A stretch of 64,000 nt of DNA from Nitrospirota bacterium (GCA_023229435.1 JALNZF010000001.1:124001-188000); one strand, 5' to 3'. Positions 13,185 to 22,196 are shown, counted from the first letter of the stretch. Numbers and translations: made by a program. The notes: generated from the sequence alone by a model not told the origin.

Positions 13185-16013
13185 ATGCCCCCAGGACCCG
13201 AAGACATAGCCCGAGAACAGATCGACCGCATGCTGGTATCGGCAGGGTGGGTTGTTCAGGACACTAAAGCGGTTAACCTGTACGCGAAACAGGGCGTGGC
13301 TATCCGTGAGTTCGAGCTGAAATCCGGTTACGGCACTGCGGACTATCTGCTCTATGTCGGCGGCAAGGCTGCGGGGGTGATCGAGGCGAAGAAAGAGGGC
13401 ACGACCCTTACCGGTGTGGAAATCCAGTCGGACAGGTACAAGAACGGCCTTCCTGACAGCCTACCGGCCTGGTTTCGGCCTCTGCCCTTCTGTTATCAAT
13501 CGACGAGCATTGAGACACGCTTCACGAACGGATTCGATCCCGAGCCCCGGTCCCGGAATGTTTTTTCCTTTCATCAGCCCGAAACGATGGCCAAATGGCT
13601 TGAAGACGGCGTTCCCGCCACGGACGATCACGCTGCATTCAGGTCACCTATCTACGGCGGCGTCTCAACCCTCAACTCTCGCATCCGCCAAATGCCGCCC
13701 CTGATCGAAGACGGCCTCTGGCCCGCTCAGATAGTAGCGATCAAGAACCTCGAAAAGTCGCTTTCCGAGAACCGCCCCCGGGCACTCATTCAGATGGCGA
13801 CCGGAAGCGGCAAGACCTTCACTGCCATCAACTTCCTGTACCGATTGATCAAGTTCGGCGGTGCCAAGCGGGTCCTGTTCCTCGTAGACCGGGGCAATCT
13901 CGGCAGGCAGGCCTTGAAGGAATTCCAGCAGTACCTCTCGCCCTACAACAACTTCAAGTTCACGGAAGAGTACATCGCCCAGCGCCTCACTTCAAATACG
14001 CTCGATACCACTGCTCGGGTCTGCATCTGCACGATACAGAGACTCTACTCCATGCTCAAAGGTGTGGATCTGCCCGAAGAAGGGGACGAGGTGTCCGCGC
14101 AGGGTCTGGATACTGTATATAAGGAAGTGCCGCCCCTGGAATACAATCCCGCCATACCCATCGAGACCTTCGATATTATCGTGACCGACGAATGCCACCG
14201 CTCCATCTACAACCTTTGGCGCCAGGTGCTCGAATACTTCGACGCCTCGATCATTGGCCTGACCGCCACGCCGAACAAGCAGACCTTCGGGTTCTTTAAT
14301 CAAAATCTCGTGATGGAATATGGTCATGAGCAGGCAGTTGCCGACGGCGTGAACGTGAACTACGACGTCTACCGCATCAAGACCGCGATCACCGAGGGCG
14401 GCGGAAAGGTCGAGGCCGGCTTTTACGTGGACAAGCGCGACCGCGAGACCCGGGCCGTGCGGTGGGAGCGGCTCGACGAGGACCTGGCCTACGATCCTGA
14501 CCAACTCGACCGGCAGGTTGTTACGCCCGACCAGATACGCACCGTGGTCCGGACCTACCGGGATAAAGTACTGACCGAGATCTTCCCTGGGCGGACCTGG
14601 GTGCCCAAGACGCTTATCTTTGCCAAGGACGACTCCCATGCCGAGGACATCGTCAAGATCGTGCGCGAGGAGTTTGCAAAAGGCAATGACTTCTGCCAGA
14701 AGATCACCTACAGGACCACCGGCAGAAGGCCGGAGGACCTGATCGCCGAATTCCGCACGAGCCCCATGCCGCGCATCGCCGTCACCGTTGACATGATCGC
14801 GACCGGCACGGACATCAAGCCCCTCGAAGTGGTGCTCTTCATGCGCTCGGTCAAGTCCCGGAGCTTCTTCGAGCAGATGAAAGGCCGCGGCGTGCGCATA
14901 ATCAATGACGACGACCTGAAGGCAGTCACTCCCGATGCCCGGACCAAGGACCATTTCATCATCGTCGATGCCGTGGGCGTGTGCGAGCAGGATAAGACCG
15001 ATTCCCGGCCCATGGAAAAGAAGCGCAACGTGTCCTTCGAAAAGCTGCTCCAGTTCGTGTCTCTCGGGAATATCGAACCCGAGGTGATCTCCTCCATAGC
15101 CGTGCGCATGGCGCGCATGGAGCACGCCATCAGCGCCGAAGACCATACAGAGATCAGGAAGCTTGCGGATAAGAGCCTTAAGATCCTGTGCGCAGGACTC
15201 ATCACTGCCATTGATCCTGACCGACAGGTTGAACAGGCGAAGCTGGATAACCCCGGTGCGGCAGAACCGAGCGAGGCACAGATACAAAAGGCTGCTGCCG
15301 TGCTGATTCAGGAAGCAGTAAAGCCTTTACATAATCCGGAGCTTCGGAAGCTTCTCGTGGAACTCAAAAAGAAGAGCGAGCAAACGATTGATGTTGTGAG
15401 TCAGGACCGGGTCATAGAGGCAGGTTTCAGCGCGCAGGCATTGGAAAAGGCGAAAGGCCTGGTGCAGTCCTTCGAGCAGTTCATCAAAGACCATAAGGAC
15501 GAGATCACCGCGCTCCAGGTTCTTTACAGCATGCCTTATAAGCAGCGGCTGCGGTACGAAGATATCAAAGACCTTGCAAGCCGCATTGAAAAGCCGCCGC
15601 ATCAGTGGAGAGTGGATAATCTCTGGAATGCTTATGCAGCATTGGAGAAGTCAAAGGTCAAAGGCGCAAGCGCCCCGCATATTCTTACGGATCTCGTATC
15701 GCTCGTGCGCTTTGCCATGCACCGGGACGATGAGCTTGTCCCGTTTCCTGAGCGGGTGAATGCGAATTTCGAGAAGTGGATGGCACAAACAATCCGTCAT
15801 TCCCGCGAAAGCGGGAATCCAGAGTTTACGAAAGAACAAATTCGCTGGCTCGAAATGATTCGCGATCATATCGCCGCCAATCTGAGTATTGAAGCAGACG
15901 ATTTTGATTTTGCACCATTCGCACAAGAAGGTGGAATTGGCAGGGTGCATCAGATATTCGGGAATGACTTGAATAAGATTCTTGACGAATTAAATGGAGT
16001 ATTAGCAGCTTAG
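13185..16013 (+). CDS. hsdR: Type I restriction enzyme, HsdR subunit
   Basis: Motor and nuclease subunit of a type I restriction-modification system; translocates DNA with ATP and cuts away from the recognition site. Seen in order: an N-terminal PD-(D/E)xK nuclease (ELKSGYGTADYLL with GVIEAKK), Walker A (MATGSGKTF), the DECH box (VTDECHRS), motif III (GLTATP), motif VI region (FEQMKGRGVRI), and a helical C-terminal domain for HsdM contact. The ATG at 13185 fits the usual PGPEDIAREQID start; a TTG four codons earlier is possible. A perfect 8-bp-stem palindrome at 15799-15818 lies in frame in the C-terminal region. hsdS follows after 13 bases. The subunit looks intact. Confidence 0.95.
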   Translation: MPPGPEDIAREQIDRMLVSAGWVVQDTKAVNLYAKQGVAIREFELKSGYGTADYLLYVGGKAAGVIEAKKEGTTLTGVEIQSDRYKNGLPDSLPAWFRPLPFCYQSTSIETRFTNGFDPEPRSRNVFSFHQPETMAKWLEDGVPATDDHAAFRSPIYGGVSTLNSRIRQMPPLIEDGLWPAQIVAIKNLEKSLSENRPRALIQMATGSGKTFTAINFLYRLIKFGGAKRVLFLVDRGNLGRQALKEFQQYLSPYNNFKFTEEYIAQRLTSNTLDTTARVCICTIQRLYSMLKGVDLPEEGDEVSAQGLDTVYKEVPPLEYNPAIPIETFDIIVTDECHRSIYNLWRQVLEYFDASIIGLTATPNKQTFGFFNQNLVMEYGHEQAVADGVNVNYDVYRIKTAITEGGGKVEAGFYVDKRDRETRAVRWERLDEDLAYDPDQLDRQVVTPDQIRTVVRTYRDKVLTEIFPGRTWVPKTLIFAKDDSHAEDIVKIVREEFAKGNDFCQKITYRTTGRRPEDLIAEFRTSPMPRIAVTVDMIATGTDIKPLEVVLFMRSVKSRSFFEQMKGRGVRIINDDDLKAVTPDARTKDHFIIVDAVGVCEQDKTDSRPMEKKRNVSFEKLLQFVSLGNIEPEVISSIAVRMARMEHAISAEDHTEIRKLADKSLKILCAGLITAIDPDRQVEQAKLDNPGAAEPSEAQIQKAAAVLIQEAVKPLHNPELRKLLVELKKKSEQTIDVVSQDRVIEAGFSAQALEKAKGLVQSFEQFIKDHKDEITALQVLYSMPYKQRLRYEDIKDLASRIEKPPHQWRVDNLWNAYAALEKSKVKGASAPHILTDLVSLVRFAMHRDDELVPFPERVNANFEKWMAQTIRHSRESGNPEFTKEQIRWLEMIRDHIAANLSIEADDFDFAPFAQEGGIGRVHQIFGNDLNKILDELNGVLAA
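15799..15818. repeat. ATTCCCGC-GAAA-GCGGGAAT palindrome inside hsdR
   Basis: A perfect 8 bp inverted repeat with a four-base loop, translated as the HSRESGNPE peptide typical of the widespread intergenic palindrome of this sequence. The reading frame runs through it without a stop. Confidence 0.85.
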
Positions 16014-16026
16014 TTTATGTTAAACA

Positions 16027-17385
16027 ATGAATAAAAATACTTTACAAGTTTCTGATGAATTGCCAAAAGATTGGACCATAACCACGCTCGGCGAAGCCTT
16101 GCCTATTTCCTATGGTAAAAGTTTAACCGAATCGAAGCGCGATGCAAAAGGGAAACATCCAGTTTATGGATCAAGTGGAAAAGTTGGACAGCATTCCCAG
16201 GCTCTTACAAGTAGAGCCGCGTTACTGATTGGAAGGAAGGGTTCTGTTGGGGCGGTGTATTATTCACCTGAGCCATGCTGGCCAATAGACACAACGTATT
16301 TTGCCGAAAAAAGAGAAGATATTGATCTCCGTTATTTTGAATATCTATTGAAAGGATTGAATTTAAAAACGTTAGACAAGTCCACTGCTGTCCCGGGCCT
16401 CAGTAGAGATGACTACAATGCGGTACAGGTAGCTGTCGCCCCCATCCTGGAGCAGAAACTCATCGTCGCGGAGATCGAAAAGCAATTCTCCCGCCTGGAC
16501 GAAGCCGTCGCCAATCTCAAACGGGTTAAGGCCAATCTTAAACGATACAAAGCCGCTGTCCTCAAAGCTGCTGTCGAGGGTAAGCTTACCGAAGAATGGC
16601 GTAAGGTTCATCCTTATGTTGAGCCTGCGAGTGAACTTCTAAAGCGCATTCTGGCTGAGCGGAGGGAAAAGTGGGAAGAGGCTGTACTGACGAAGATGAA
16701 GGCGAAAGGGAAAAAACCAAAGGACGATAAGTGGAAAACAAAATATATCGAAGCACACCCACCCAAGCCTGAGGATACTTTCAAGATACCGAAATCATGG
16801 GTATGGACTAACCTGGGGCAACTATCATGGTCAGTGAAAGACGGGCCACACTTCAGTCCGAAATATTCTCAGTCTGGCATTCCTTTTATATCTGGTGGAA
16901 ATATTAGGCCCGACGGGATAGACTTTGCGACGGCGAAATACATTACACCTGCATTACATGCTGAATTGACTGAAAGATGTAAGCCTGAATTCGGTGATCT
17001 CTTATATACAAAGGGTGGCACTACTGGCATTGCAAGGATAAATACAGTAAAACGGGAATTCAGCGTCTGGGTTCATGTTGCTGTATTAAAGATAGTAGCT
17101 CCAATAGAGCGGTTTTACTTACAGCATTCGCTAAATTCGCTGCATTGTTATAGGCAATCGCAGCGGTATACCCATGGCGTCGGCAACCAAGATCTTGGAT
17201 TGACTCGGATGATATGGATTACAATGCCGTTGCCACCCCTCCTAGAGCAGAAAGAGATCATTAAGAAAATTGAAGAAAGAATGTCAATCATTACGGATAT
17301 CGAAAAGGATATTGATGCGAATTTAAGACGAGGTGAACGTCTGCGGCAGTCTATATTGAAAAAGGCGTTTACCGGACAAATCTAA
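16027..17385 (+). CDS. hsdS: Type I restriction enzyme, HsdS specificity subunit
   Basis: DNA-recognition subunit of the type I system, setting the bipartite target. The 452-residue protein shows two target-recognition domains, about residues 12-140 (LPKDWTITTLGEALPISYGK and VYYSPEPCWPIDTTYF) and 250-400 (WVWTNLGQLSWSVKDGPHFS). Each is followed by a conserved helix (LEQKLIVAEIEKQFSRLDEAV and LEQKEIIKKIEERMSIITDI) acting as spacers. Base composition falls from the second half of the gene onward, as is common for exchangeable recognition domains. It lies 13 bases after hsdR and 44 bases before an unrelated AT-rich gene that separates it from hsdM. Both recognition domains look complete; the target sequence cannot be predicted. 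Confidence 0.94.
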   Translation: MNKNTLQVSDELPKDWTITTLGEALPISYGKSLTESKRDAKGKHPVYGSSGKVGQHSQALTSRAALLIGRKGSVGAVYYSPEPCWPIDTTYFAEKREDIDLRYFEYLLKGLNLKTLDKSTAVPGLSRDDYNAVQVAVAPILEQKLIVAEIEKQFSRLDEAVANLKRVKANLKRYKAAVLKAAVEGKLTEEWRKVHPYVEPASELLKRILAERREKWEEAVLTKMKAKGKKPKDDKWKTKYIEAHPPKPEDTFKIPKSWVWTNLGQLSWSVKDGPHFSPKYSQSGIPFISGGNIRPDGIDFATAKYITPALHAELTERCKPEFGDLLYTKGGTTGIARINTVKREFSVWVHVAVLKIVAPIERFYLQHSLNSLHCYRQSQRYTHGVGNQDLGLTRMIWITMPLPPLLEQKEIIKKIEERMSIITDIEKDIDANLRRGERLRQSILKKAFTGQI

Positions 17386-17429
17386 GCGCGAACAGAACAA
17401 GATATCTCAGTAACGCCTGGGGGTAACAT

Positions 17430-19079
17430 ATGAAAACAATTATAGGTACGCTTATTGTTGGTCTGATTATAGCTATATTTACATATAATCTTAATGCTGA
17501 AAAAGTTGACATAAGATATGCATTGTCTGAACGAATACCGACAAAGCTGCTTGAAGAGAAAACGACCGAGAGCATACAGCAATTAGAAGTGTTTAATATA
17601 GGCAATGCGGAAGCAAAACAAATCAGAGTAGTCATTGCTGCTCGCATTTCATCTTATGAATTGCGTAAATATTCAAACGCCGATACTCCCAAAGAATATA
17701 AAACAAAGGATGCACTAGAAATTGTTTACCCTAATTTGCCACCTGGCGGCAATTTGAAATTATTGATTAAGTCAGTGGGTAGCGGTGTTAATAAAGGAAA
17801 TCTCGACATTTCACACAGTAAAGGGAAAGCGGAGGAAGCATTTGCTAAGACCGGCATAGCTTCTATCATTTCATTTGTCACTATTGCATGGGTAATAATT
17901 ATTTGGGGATCATTACTATTTAGTATGCGTGTTAATGCAATAGACAGTTTAGAGTCATCAGCCAAATATAATGCAGATAAGATATTAAGAAAAAAGAAGC
18001 CTTTTTATATAAATAGCGACAAATGGTATTCTATACGCAAGACAGCACTGGAAAGTAAGATTGAGCGCGACTCGGAAAGAAGATCTGATAAAAGTACGAG
18101 CTATCAAATCTTGTCGATTGATAAACCAGACTATTTAAACGATGAAGAATGGCTTTCGATAAAGGGAAAAGCAATTAATCAGCTGTCGAAGATGCTGTCT
18201 TTCGAAAGTTATACGGCTTGGAAGCCAAGTCGTATAGTAGAACTTTTGAATATTCCTAAGCCACTCCATTTTCCCGAAAAAGAGTGGACAGAAATTGCAA
18301 GAGATCTAAATCAAAAATATATCGTTATGGTAAAGGGAGATAAATTATTTCAATCAATTGAAATTACATTGAGTAATTTAAAACAAAATAAGCCAGATGG
18401 CATATTAGATGATTGTTGGGCTGATTATTTAAAGTATTTAAGGAGAGAATATAATTCAATGTTGTTTCAGGAGTTAGGGAATGAATGGGAACCGATGAGG
18501 TTTATTGAAAAATGTGATTTGGATGTATTAAACGATAAGGAAAGAAATGAACTAAAAAAATTTGCATACGCCGCAGAAATCAAAGAATATTTTAAATTTA
18601 AAAACTTATCAGATGCAGAAGCGATATTAAAATCACAAAAGCCTGCGTGGATGACTGAAAAGGATTATGAGTTGCTTTTATCACAAGCAAGAGATACCGT
18701 TGAGCTCAAAGTTAATCAGAAAAAAAATATCATATTAAGGCAATTATTACAGTCGATATTGTACAAACATCCCCTATTAACTAAAAAGCCAGATGAGCTG
18801 ACTGATGAGGAGTGGGGTGCAATTGAGCAAATTGATAAAGACGTAAGAATTCGTAGCGTTGAGAATAGTGATAAAGAAAAGGAAATTGCCAAAGAAAAAG
18901 CTGAGACAGTAGCACTGAAGGAAAAAGTAGTGCGGCAATTACGAGTCATTGACGACGTATTTAAAGATCCCCAAAGTATATATAAGATTGAAGAATATGA
19001 TAATGTCTTTGCACCTGGTAATTATGAAAATTTAAAAAAAATTGCTGAACGATTAGCTGCTCAAGGTAACCACTCATAG
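17430..19079 (+). CDS. Unknown AT-rich membrane-anchored coiled-coil protein in the type I RM locus
   Basis: I do not recognise this 549-residue protein. It has a hydrophobic N-terminal helix (about residues 3-20, IGTLIVGLIIAIFTY), an approximately 120-residue segment resembling a beta-rich extracytoplasmic domain, a second membrane helix near residues 145-168 (FVTIAWVIIIWGSLLF), and a long charged, helical cytoplasmic part. That part repeats a DxxxDEEWxSIK-like pattern (KPDYLNDEEWLSIKGKA, LHFPEKEWTEIA, KPAWMTEKDYELLL, KPDELTDEEWGAIE). It is much richer in A+T than hsdR or hsdM, suggesting separate acquisition. It lies 44 bases after hsdS, and its stop shares a base with the GTG of the broken hsdM copy, so it is probably co-transcribed with the RM genes. 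A defence accessory role is inference from position only. Confidence 0.6.
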   Translation: MKTIIGTLIVGLIIAIFTYNLNAEKVDIRYALSERIPTKLLEEKTTESIQQLEVFNIGNAEAKQIRVVIAARISSYELRKYSNADTPKEYKTKDALEIVYPNLPPGGNLKLLIKSVGSGVNKGNLDISHSKGKAEEAFAKTGIASIISFVTIAWVIIIWGSLLFSMRVNAIDSLESSAKYNADKILRKKKPFYINSDKWYSIRKTALESKIERDSERRSDKSTSYQILSIDKPDYLNDEEWLSIKGKAINQLSKMLSFESYTAWKPSRIVELLNIPKPLHFPEKEWTEIARDLNQKYIVMVKGDKLFQSIEITLSNLKQNKPDGILDDCWADYLKYLRREYNSMLFQELGNEWEPMRFIEKCDLDVLNDKERNELKKFAYAAEIKEYFKFKNLSDAEAILKSQKPAWMTEKDYELLLSQARDTVELKVNQKKNIILRQLLQSILYKHPLLTKKPDELTDEEWGAIEQIDKDVRIRSVENSDKEKEIAKEKAETVALKEKVVRQLRVIDDVFKDPQSIYKIEEYDNVFAPGNYENLKKIAERLAAQGNHS

Positions 19080-19360
19080 TGGATATAACCTCTTCCGCAA
19101 TTGTTCAAAAAATCCGGCACTACTGTAACGTCCTCCAGGACGATGGGATGAGCTACGGCGATTACCCTTCGACATCGCTCAGGGCAGGCTCTGAGCAGCT
19201 TACGTACCTGCTGTTCCTCAAGATGGCCGACGAGCGCACGAAGCCGCCGTACAATCAGCCGAGTGCCGTGCCCGCGAAGTACAACTGGCCCACGCTGCTC
19301 AAGAAGGACGGCGACGATCTGTTTGATCACTACCGCCACATGCTCGAAAGCGCGCTATGA
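19079..19360 (+). pseudogene. Truncated 5' copy of hsdM with repeat insertion
   Basis: Encodes about the first 85 residues of HsdM and then stops (LESAL where the intact copy reads LESLGNEKG). It is nearly the same as the start of the intact gene at 22220: NYCNVLxDDGMSYGDY, LLFLKMADERTKPP and FDHYRHMLES all match. Nine extra residues (PSTSLRAGS) come from a CCCTTCGACATCGCTCAGGG repeat inserted at 19167-19196 in place of the intact copy's VE. The GTG start overlaps the previous stop, and the end overlaps the next ATG (ATGA). Without the methylase domain it cannot modify DNA, so it is treated as a pseudogene even though the short frame could be translated. Confidence 0.85.
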
Positions 19361-19842
19361 AGAAAAAGGACCGACCGGAACAATATGAATCGACTTACTA
19401 TCCACTCGAAATAACCGAATGGAACTGGCCCTACTATTTTTCAACGTGTCCTGACTTGAAACCGCGGCCTGATCTACCGAGGCTTGGTCCTTTTCTAGAG
19501 GATAGGGACATCAATATAACCGGACGATTACTCGCACCGAAGAAACTTGAGGGCAGGTTGATAGAGATCAGAATCGTTGGAGATCGAAACATTGCGGATG
19601 TTATGGAACATCCGGAAAAGTGCTTGGAGAATCCGAAGAGTATTGGTTCATTAACCATACGGGGAAAAAGATCAGAAGCAATATGTTTTGTGCCTTTTTA
19701 TGCCGTGCACACATTGTGCTTATTGCTACATGCTGAGAAGATCAAATTCCTTATTCTCACTGGCCAGCCGCTTTATCGAGGTACTGCGGATTTGAGAGCG
19801 ATTCATTTTGAAAAAGAATACAAGCACGAGGATTGGTCGTAA
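19357..19842 (+). CDS. Unknown 161-residue protein inside the RM/AbiE island
   Basis: I do not recognise this protein. It is rich in Pro, Trp and charged residues at the N-terminus (YYPLEITEWNWPYYFSTCP), has no membrane segment or signal peptide, and ends in a mixed beta-like region (RIVGDRNIADVM, KFLILTGQPLYRGTADLRAI). It starts with an ATGA overlap on the broken hsdM copy, so it took over that end. The next 149 bases are AT-rich and hold the AbiE control region. It may be a passenger of the defence island or the 3' part of an older fusion; the sequence gives no direct clue. Confidence 0.55.
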   Translation: MKKKDRPEQYESTYYPLEITEWNWPYYFSTCPDLKPRPDLPRLGPFLEDRDINITGRLLAPKKLEGRLIEIRIVGDRNIADVMEHPEKCLENPKSIGSLTIRGKRSEAICFVPFYAVHTLCLLLHAEKIKFLILTGQPLYRGTADLRAIHFEKEYKHEDWS

Positions 19843-19860
19843 AAAATCATTTTTACTGAG

Positions 19861-19990
19861 TATAGTATTGTCGTCTAAATTCACCATTATGATGAATTAC
19901 TAACTTTATAGTATACTTAATGGTAGGGTTATGGTATATTATATGTGTAGTAGATCATGCTGTGAATGAATTGTTGCATCTATAATATAC
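19861..19990 (+). promoter_or_regulatory. AbiE promoter region with candidate AbiEi operators
   Basis: Four copies of a TATARTATAC-type motif lie upstream of abiEi: TATAGTATTG (19861), TATAGTATAC (19907), inverted GTATATTATA (19934) and TATAATATAC (19981). The last two form a perfect 10 bp inverted repeat 37 bases apart. The last copy contains a consensus -10 (TATAAT) ending only 6 bases before the ATG, so the transcript would be nearly leaderless. AbiEi antitoxins are known to repress their own promoter by binding inverted repeats. Confidence 0.5.
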
Positions 19991-19991
19991 T

Positions 19992-20792
19992 ATGGAATAC
20001 GGCATAGGAAAAATTGAGAGAAAAAGACTGTCTGATGTGCTGAGGGGAACAAAAGGATCGATTTCGGTTCCCCAGACCTCCGGTATTTTGGGGGTCTCCT
20101 CCTCAGACGCAGCGAAGATGCTTTCCCTTTGGGCAAAGAAGGGATGGGTAACACGCATAAAGCGAGGATTCTACATTCCCGTTCCGATCGAATCACGCAA
20201 TGCCGATATCTCCTTGGAAGATGCGTGGCCGATTGCTGAACGTTTGTTTGCTCCCTGCTATATCGGCGGGTGGAGCGCTGCGGAATACTGGGACTTGACG
20301 GAACAGATATTTAAAACCGTTCTGGTGCTCACAACGCAAAAGCCAAGGGACCGCAAGCCTGTCATCAAAGGGACGAACTTCCTGCTGCGTAATATGTCGG
20401 AAAAGGATCTATTCGGCCTTAAGCCTGTGTGGCGAGGACAGGTCAAAGTATCGGTTTCCGACCCGACCCGCACCATCCTCGATATGTTGAGCGATCCGCA
20501 GCTTGGCGGCGGCATCCGTTCAACTGTGGACATGTTCAATGCCTACCTGAAATCGGAAAACAAGAATATGGACGTCTTGATCGAGTACGCGAAGAAATTT
20601 GAAAACGGTGCTGTGTTCAAGCGTCTCGGTTTTCTCCTGGAACGGTATGCTCCGGAAGAGCAGAGCGCCCTGGATGCGTGCAAGGCTGGGCTGACAACGG
20701 GGAATGCCAAACTCGATCCGAAACTGCCGGCTGATAAACTGGTCACACGGTGGCGGCTCTGGCTTCCGCAGAGCTGGGTCAAGGAGAGCTGA
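19992..20792 (+). CDS. Type IV toxin-antitoxin system antitoxin, AbiEi family
   Basis: Antitoxin and autorepressor of an AbiE system; AbiE pairs can abort phage infection. The 266-residue protein has an N-terminal winged helix (VPQTSGILGVSSSDAAKMLSLW, then WVTRIKRGFYIPVP) and the AbiEi C-terminal domain, with the recognisable YIGGWSAAEYWDLTEQ and VSVSDPTRTILDMLSDP segments. The first residues (MEYGIGKIERKRLSDVL) agree with family starts, so the ATG at 19992 is kept even though no ribosome site is seen. This suits a leaderless message from the TATAAT just upstream. The toxin gene starts at the very next base after the stop. The G+C content is near that of the chromosome, unlike the 17430 gene. 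Confidence 0.88.
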   Translation: MEYGIGKIERKRLSDVLRGTKGSISVPQTSGILGVSSSDAAKMLSLWAKKGWVTRIKRGFYIPVPIESRNADISLEDAWPIAERLFAPCYIGGWSAAEYWDLTEQIFKTVLVLTTQKPRDRKPVIKGTNFLLRNMSEKDLFGLKPVWRGQVKVSVSDPTRTILDMLSDPQLGGGIRSTVDMFNAYLKSENKNMDVLIEYAKKFENGAVFKRLGFLLERYAPEEQSALDACKAGLTTGNAKLDPKLPADKLVTRWRLWLPQSWVKES

Positions 20793-22196
20793 GTGATCGA
20801 CCGCCAGGAAGTGATGGACTTTTCAAGAGAGTTCGGGCTTGCTTCGCAGGTCATTGAGAAAGACTATGTCCTGGGATGGCTCCTTGCGGGTATTTCTCAG
20901 CATGCAGTGCTCGGCCCAGAGTGGGTGTTTAAAGGCGGGACTTGCCTCAAAAAATGTTACTTCGAAACGTACAGGTTTTCCGAGGACCTGGATTTCACGA
21001 TCAAGAGCCTGGATCATCTTGATGAGGTTTATTTAAAAACAGCATTTCAAGATATTGCAAGCTGGGTCTACGATACAACCGGCATTCAAATTCCTGCTGA
21101 AACGCTTCGTTTCCAAGTGTACACCAATCCGCGCGGGAAAATATCTGTACAAGGCAGGATCGGTTATCGCGGCCCGATGATGAGGGATGGCGATCTCTCC
21201 CGTATAAAGCTCGATCTTACAAACGATGAGGTGCTTGTTCTTGATCCAGTGAGCAGGGAGGTACATCATCCCTATTCAGACGGGCCGGAAGACGGAATTC
21301 ACGTCCAAACTTATGCTTTTGAGGAAGTGTTTGCGGAAAAGGTAAGAGCTCTGGCTGAGCGCGAACGTCCAAGAGACCTTTATGATGTCGTCCACCTCTA
21401 TCGACATAAGGACATGCGGCCGGATAGAGAAGTTGTGTTGAGCACTCTTGAAAAGAAATGCGCATTTAAGGGCATCGCAGTCCCGACCATGGTATCTCTC
21501 GAACATGAACCTGCGCGGGCCGAGCTTGAAGCCGAATGGGCAAACATGCTTGCCCATCAATTACCGGCACTGCCTCCTTTTAATCAGTTCTGGGAGGAAT
21601 TGCCTATGGTATTCGAGTGGCTGCATGGCGCAGCGGAAAAAGTTGCTCAGCCTTCGATGCCACTTGCGGCTGGAGAAGATATCGCATGGCGCCCGCCTGT
21701 TATGGCTCATGCATGGCACGCAGCGGTTCCTTTCGAAGTCATTCGTTTTGCGGCGGCGAACAGGCTTTGTGTTGATCTCCGCTACGATGGAAGCAGCCGA
21801 ATTATTGAGCCTTATTCCCTGCGCAGAACGCAAGACGGAAATTTACTATTGCACGCAGTTAAACATGCCACTGGAGAACCGAGATCTTATCGTGTTGACC
21901 GGATTCAGGGTGCAACCGTCACTCAGCTAGCATTTGTGCCAAGGTATGTAATTGAATTGAGTGAGACAGGACCGATTCATGCGCCGCAAACCGTGAGGCC
22001 AGCACGTCCAAGCCGATCACGAAACAGCTCATGGGGAATGTCATCGAATATTGGGCCACAATATATTTTTGAATGCACAGTGTGTGGGAAGAAATTTACG
22101 CGCAAAACTTACACCGCAGCGCTCAATCCACATAAGGACAAGAATGGGTACCCTTGTTATGGACGAGTGGGCATGTATGTAGATACCAAATATTGA
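20793..22196 (+). CDS. AbiEii-type nucleotidyltransferase toxin with WYL-like and zinc-finger C-terminal extensions
   Basis: Toxin of the AbiE pair. Residues 1-270 are the AbiEii nucleotidyltransferase: GGT at 48-50 with K53, and the metal motif SEDLDF with D65 and D67; the later RERPRDLYDVVHL helix is also typical. Known family members transfer nucleotides, in characterised cases to tRNA, and stop growth. The protein is 467 residues, longer than usual (about 250-320). About residues 310-375 read like a WYL ligand-sensing domain (VDLRYDGSSRIIEPYSLRR, GEPRSYRVDRIQGATVT), and residues about 423-467 contain CxxC (FECTVCGKKF) and a further Cys, like a zinc finger. The GTG start touches the antitoxin stop, so expression is coupled. 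The extensions suggest that toxin activity or targeting is ligand-gated. Confidence 0.85.
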   Translation: MIDRQEVMDFSREFGLASQVIEKDYVLGWLLAGISQHAVLGPEWVFKGGTCLKKCYFETYRFSEDLDFTIKSLDHLDEVYLKTAFQDIASWVYDTTGIQIPAETLRFQVYTNPRGKISVQGRIGYRGPMMRDGDLSRIKLDLTNDEVLVLDPVSREVHHPYSDGPEDGIHVQTYAFEEVFAEKVRALAERERPRDLYDVVHLYRHKDMRPDREVVLSTLEKKCAFKGIAVPTMVSLEHEPARAELEAEWANMLAHQLPALPPFNQFWEELPMVFEWLHGAAEKVAQPSMPLAAGEDIAWRPPVMAHAWHAAVPFEVIRFAAANRLCVDLRYDGSSRIIEPYSLRRTQDGNLLLHAVKHATGEPRSYRVDRIQGATVTQLAFVPRYVIELSETGPIHAPQTVRPARPSRSRNSSWGMSSNIGPQYIFECTVCGKKFTRKTYTAALNPHKDKNGYPCYGRVGMYVDTKY

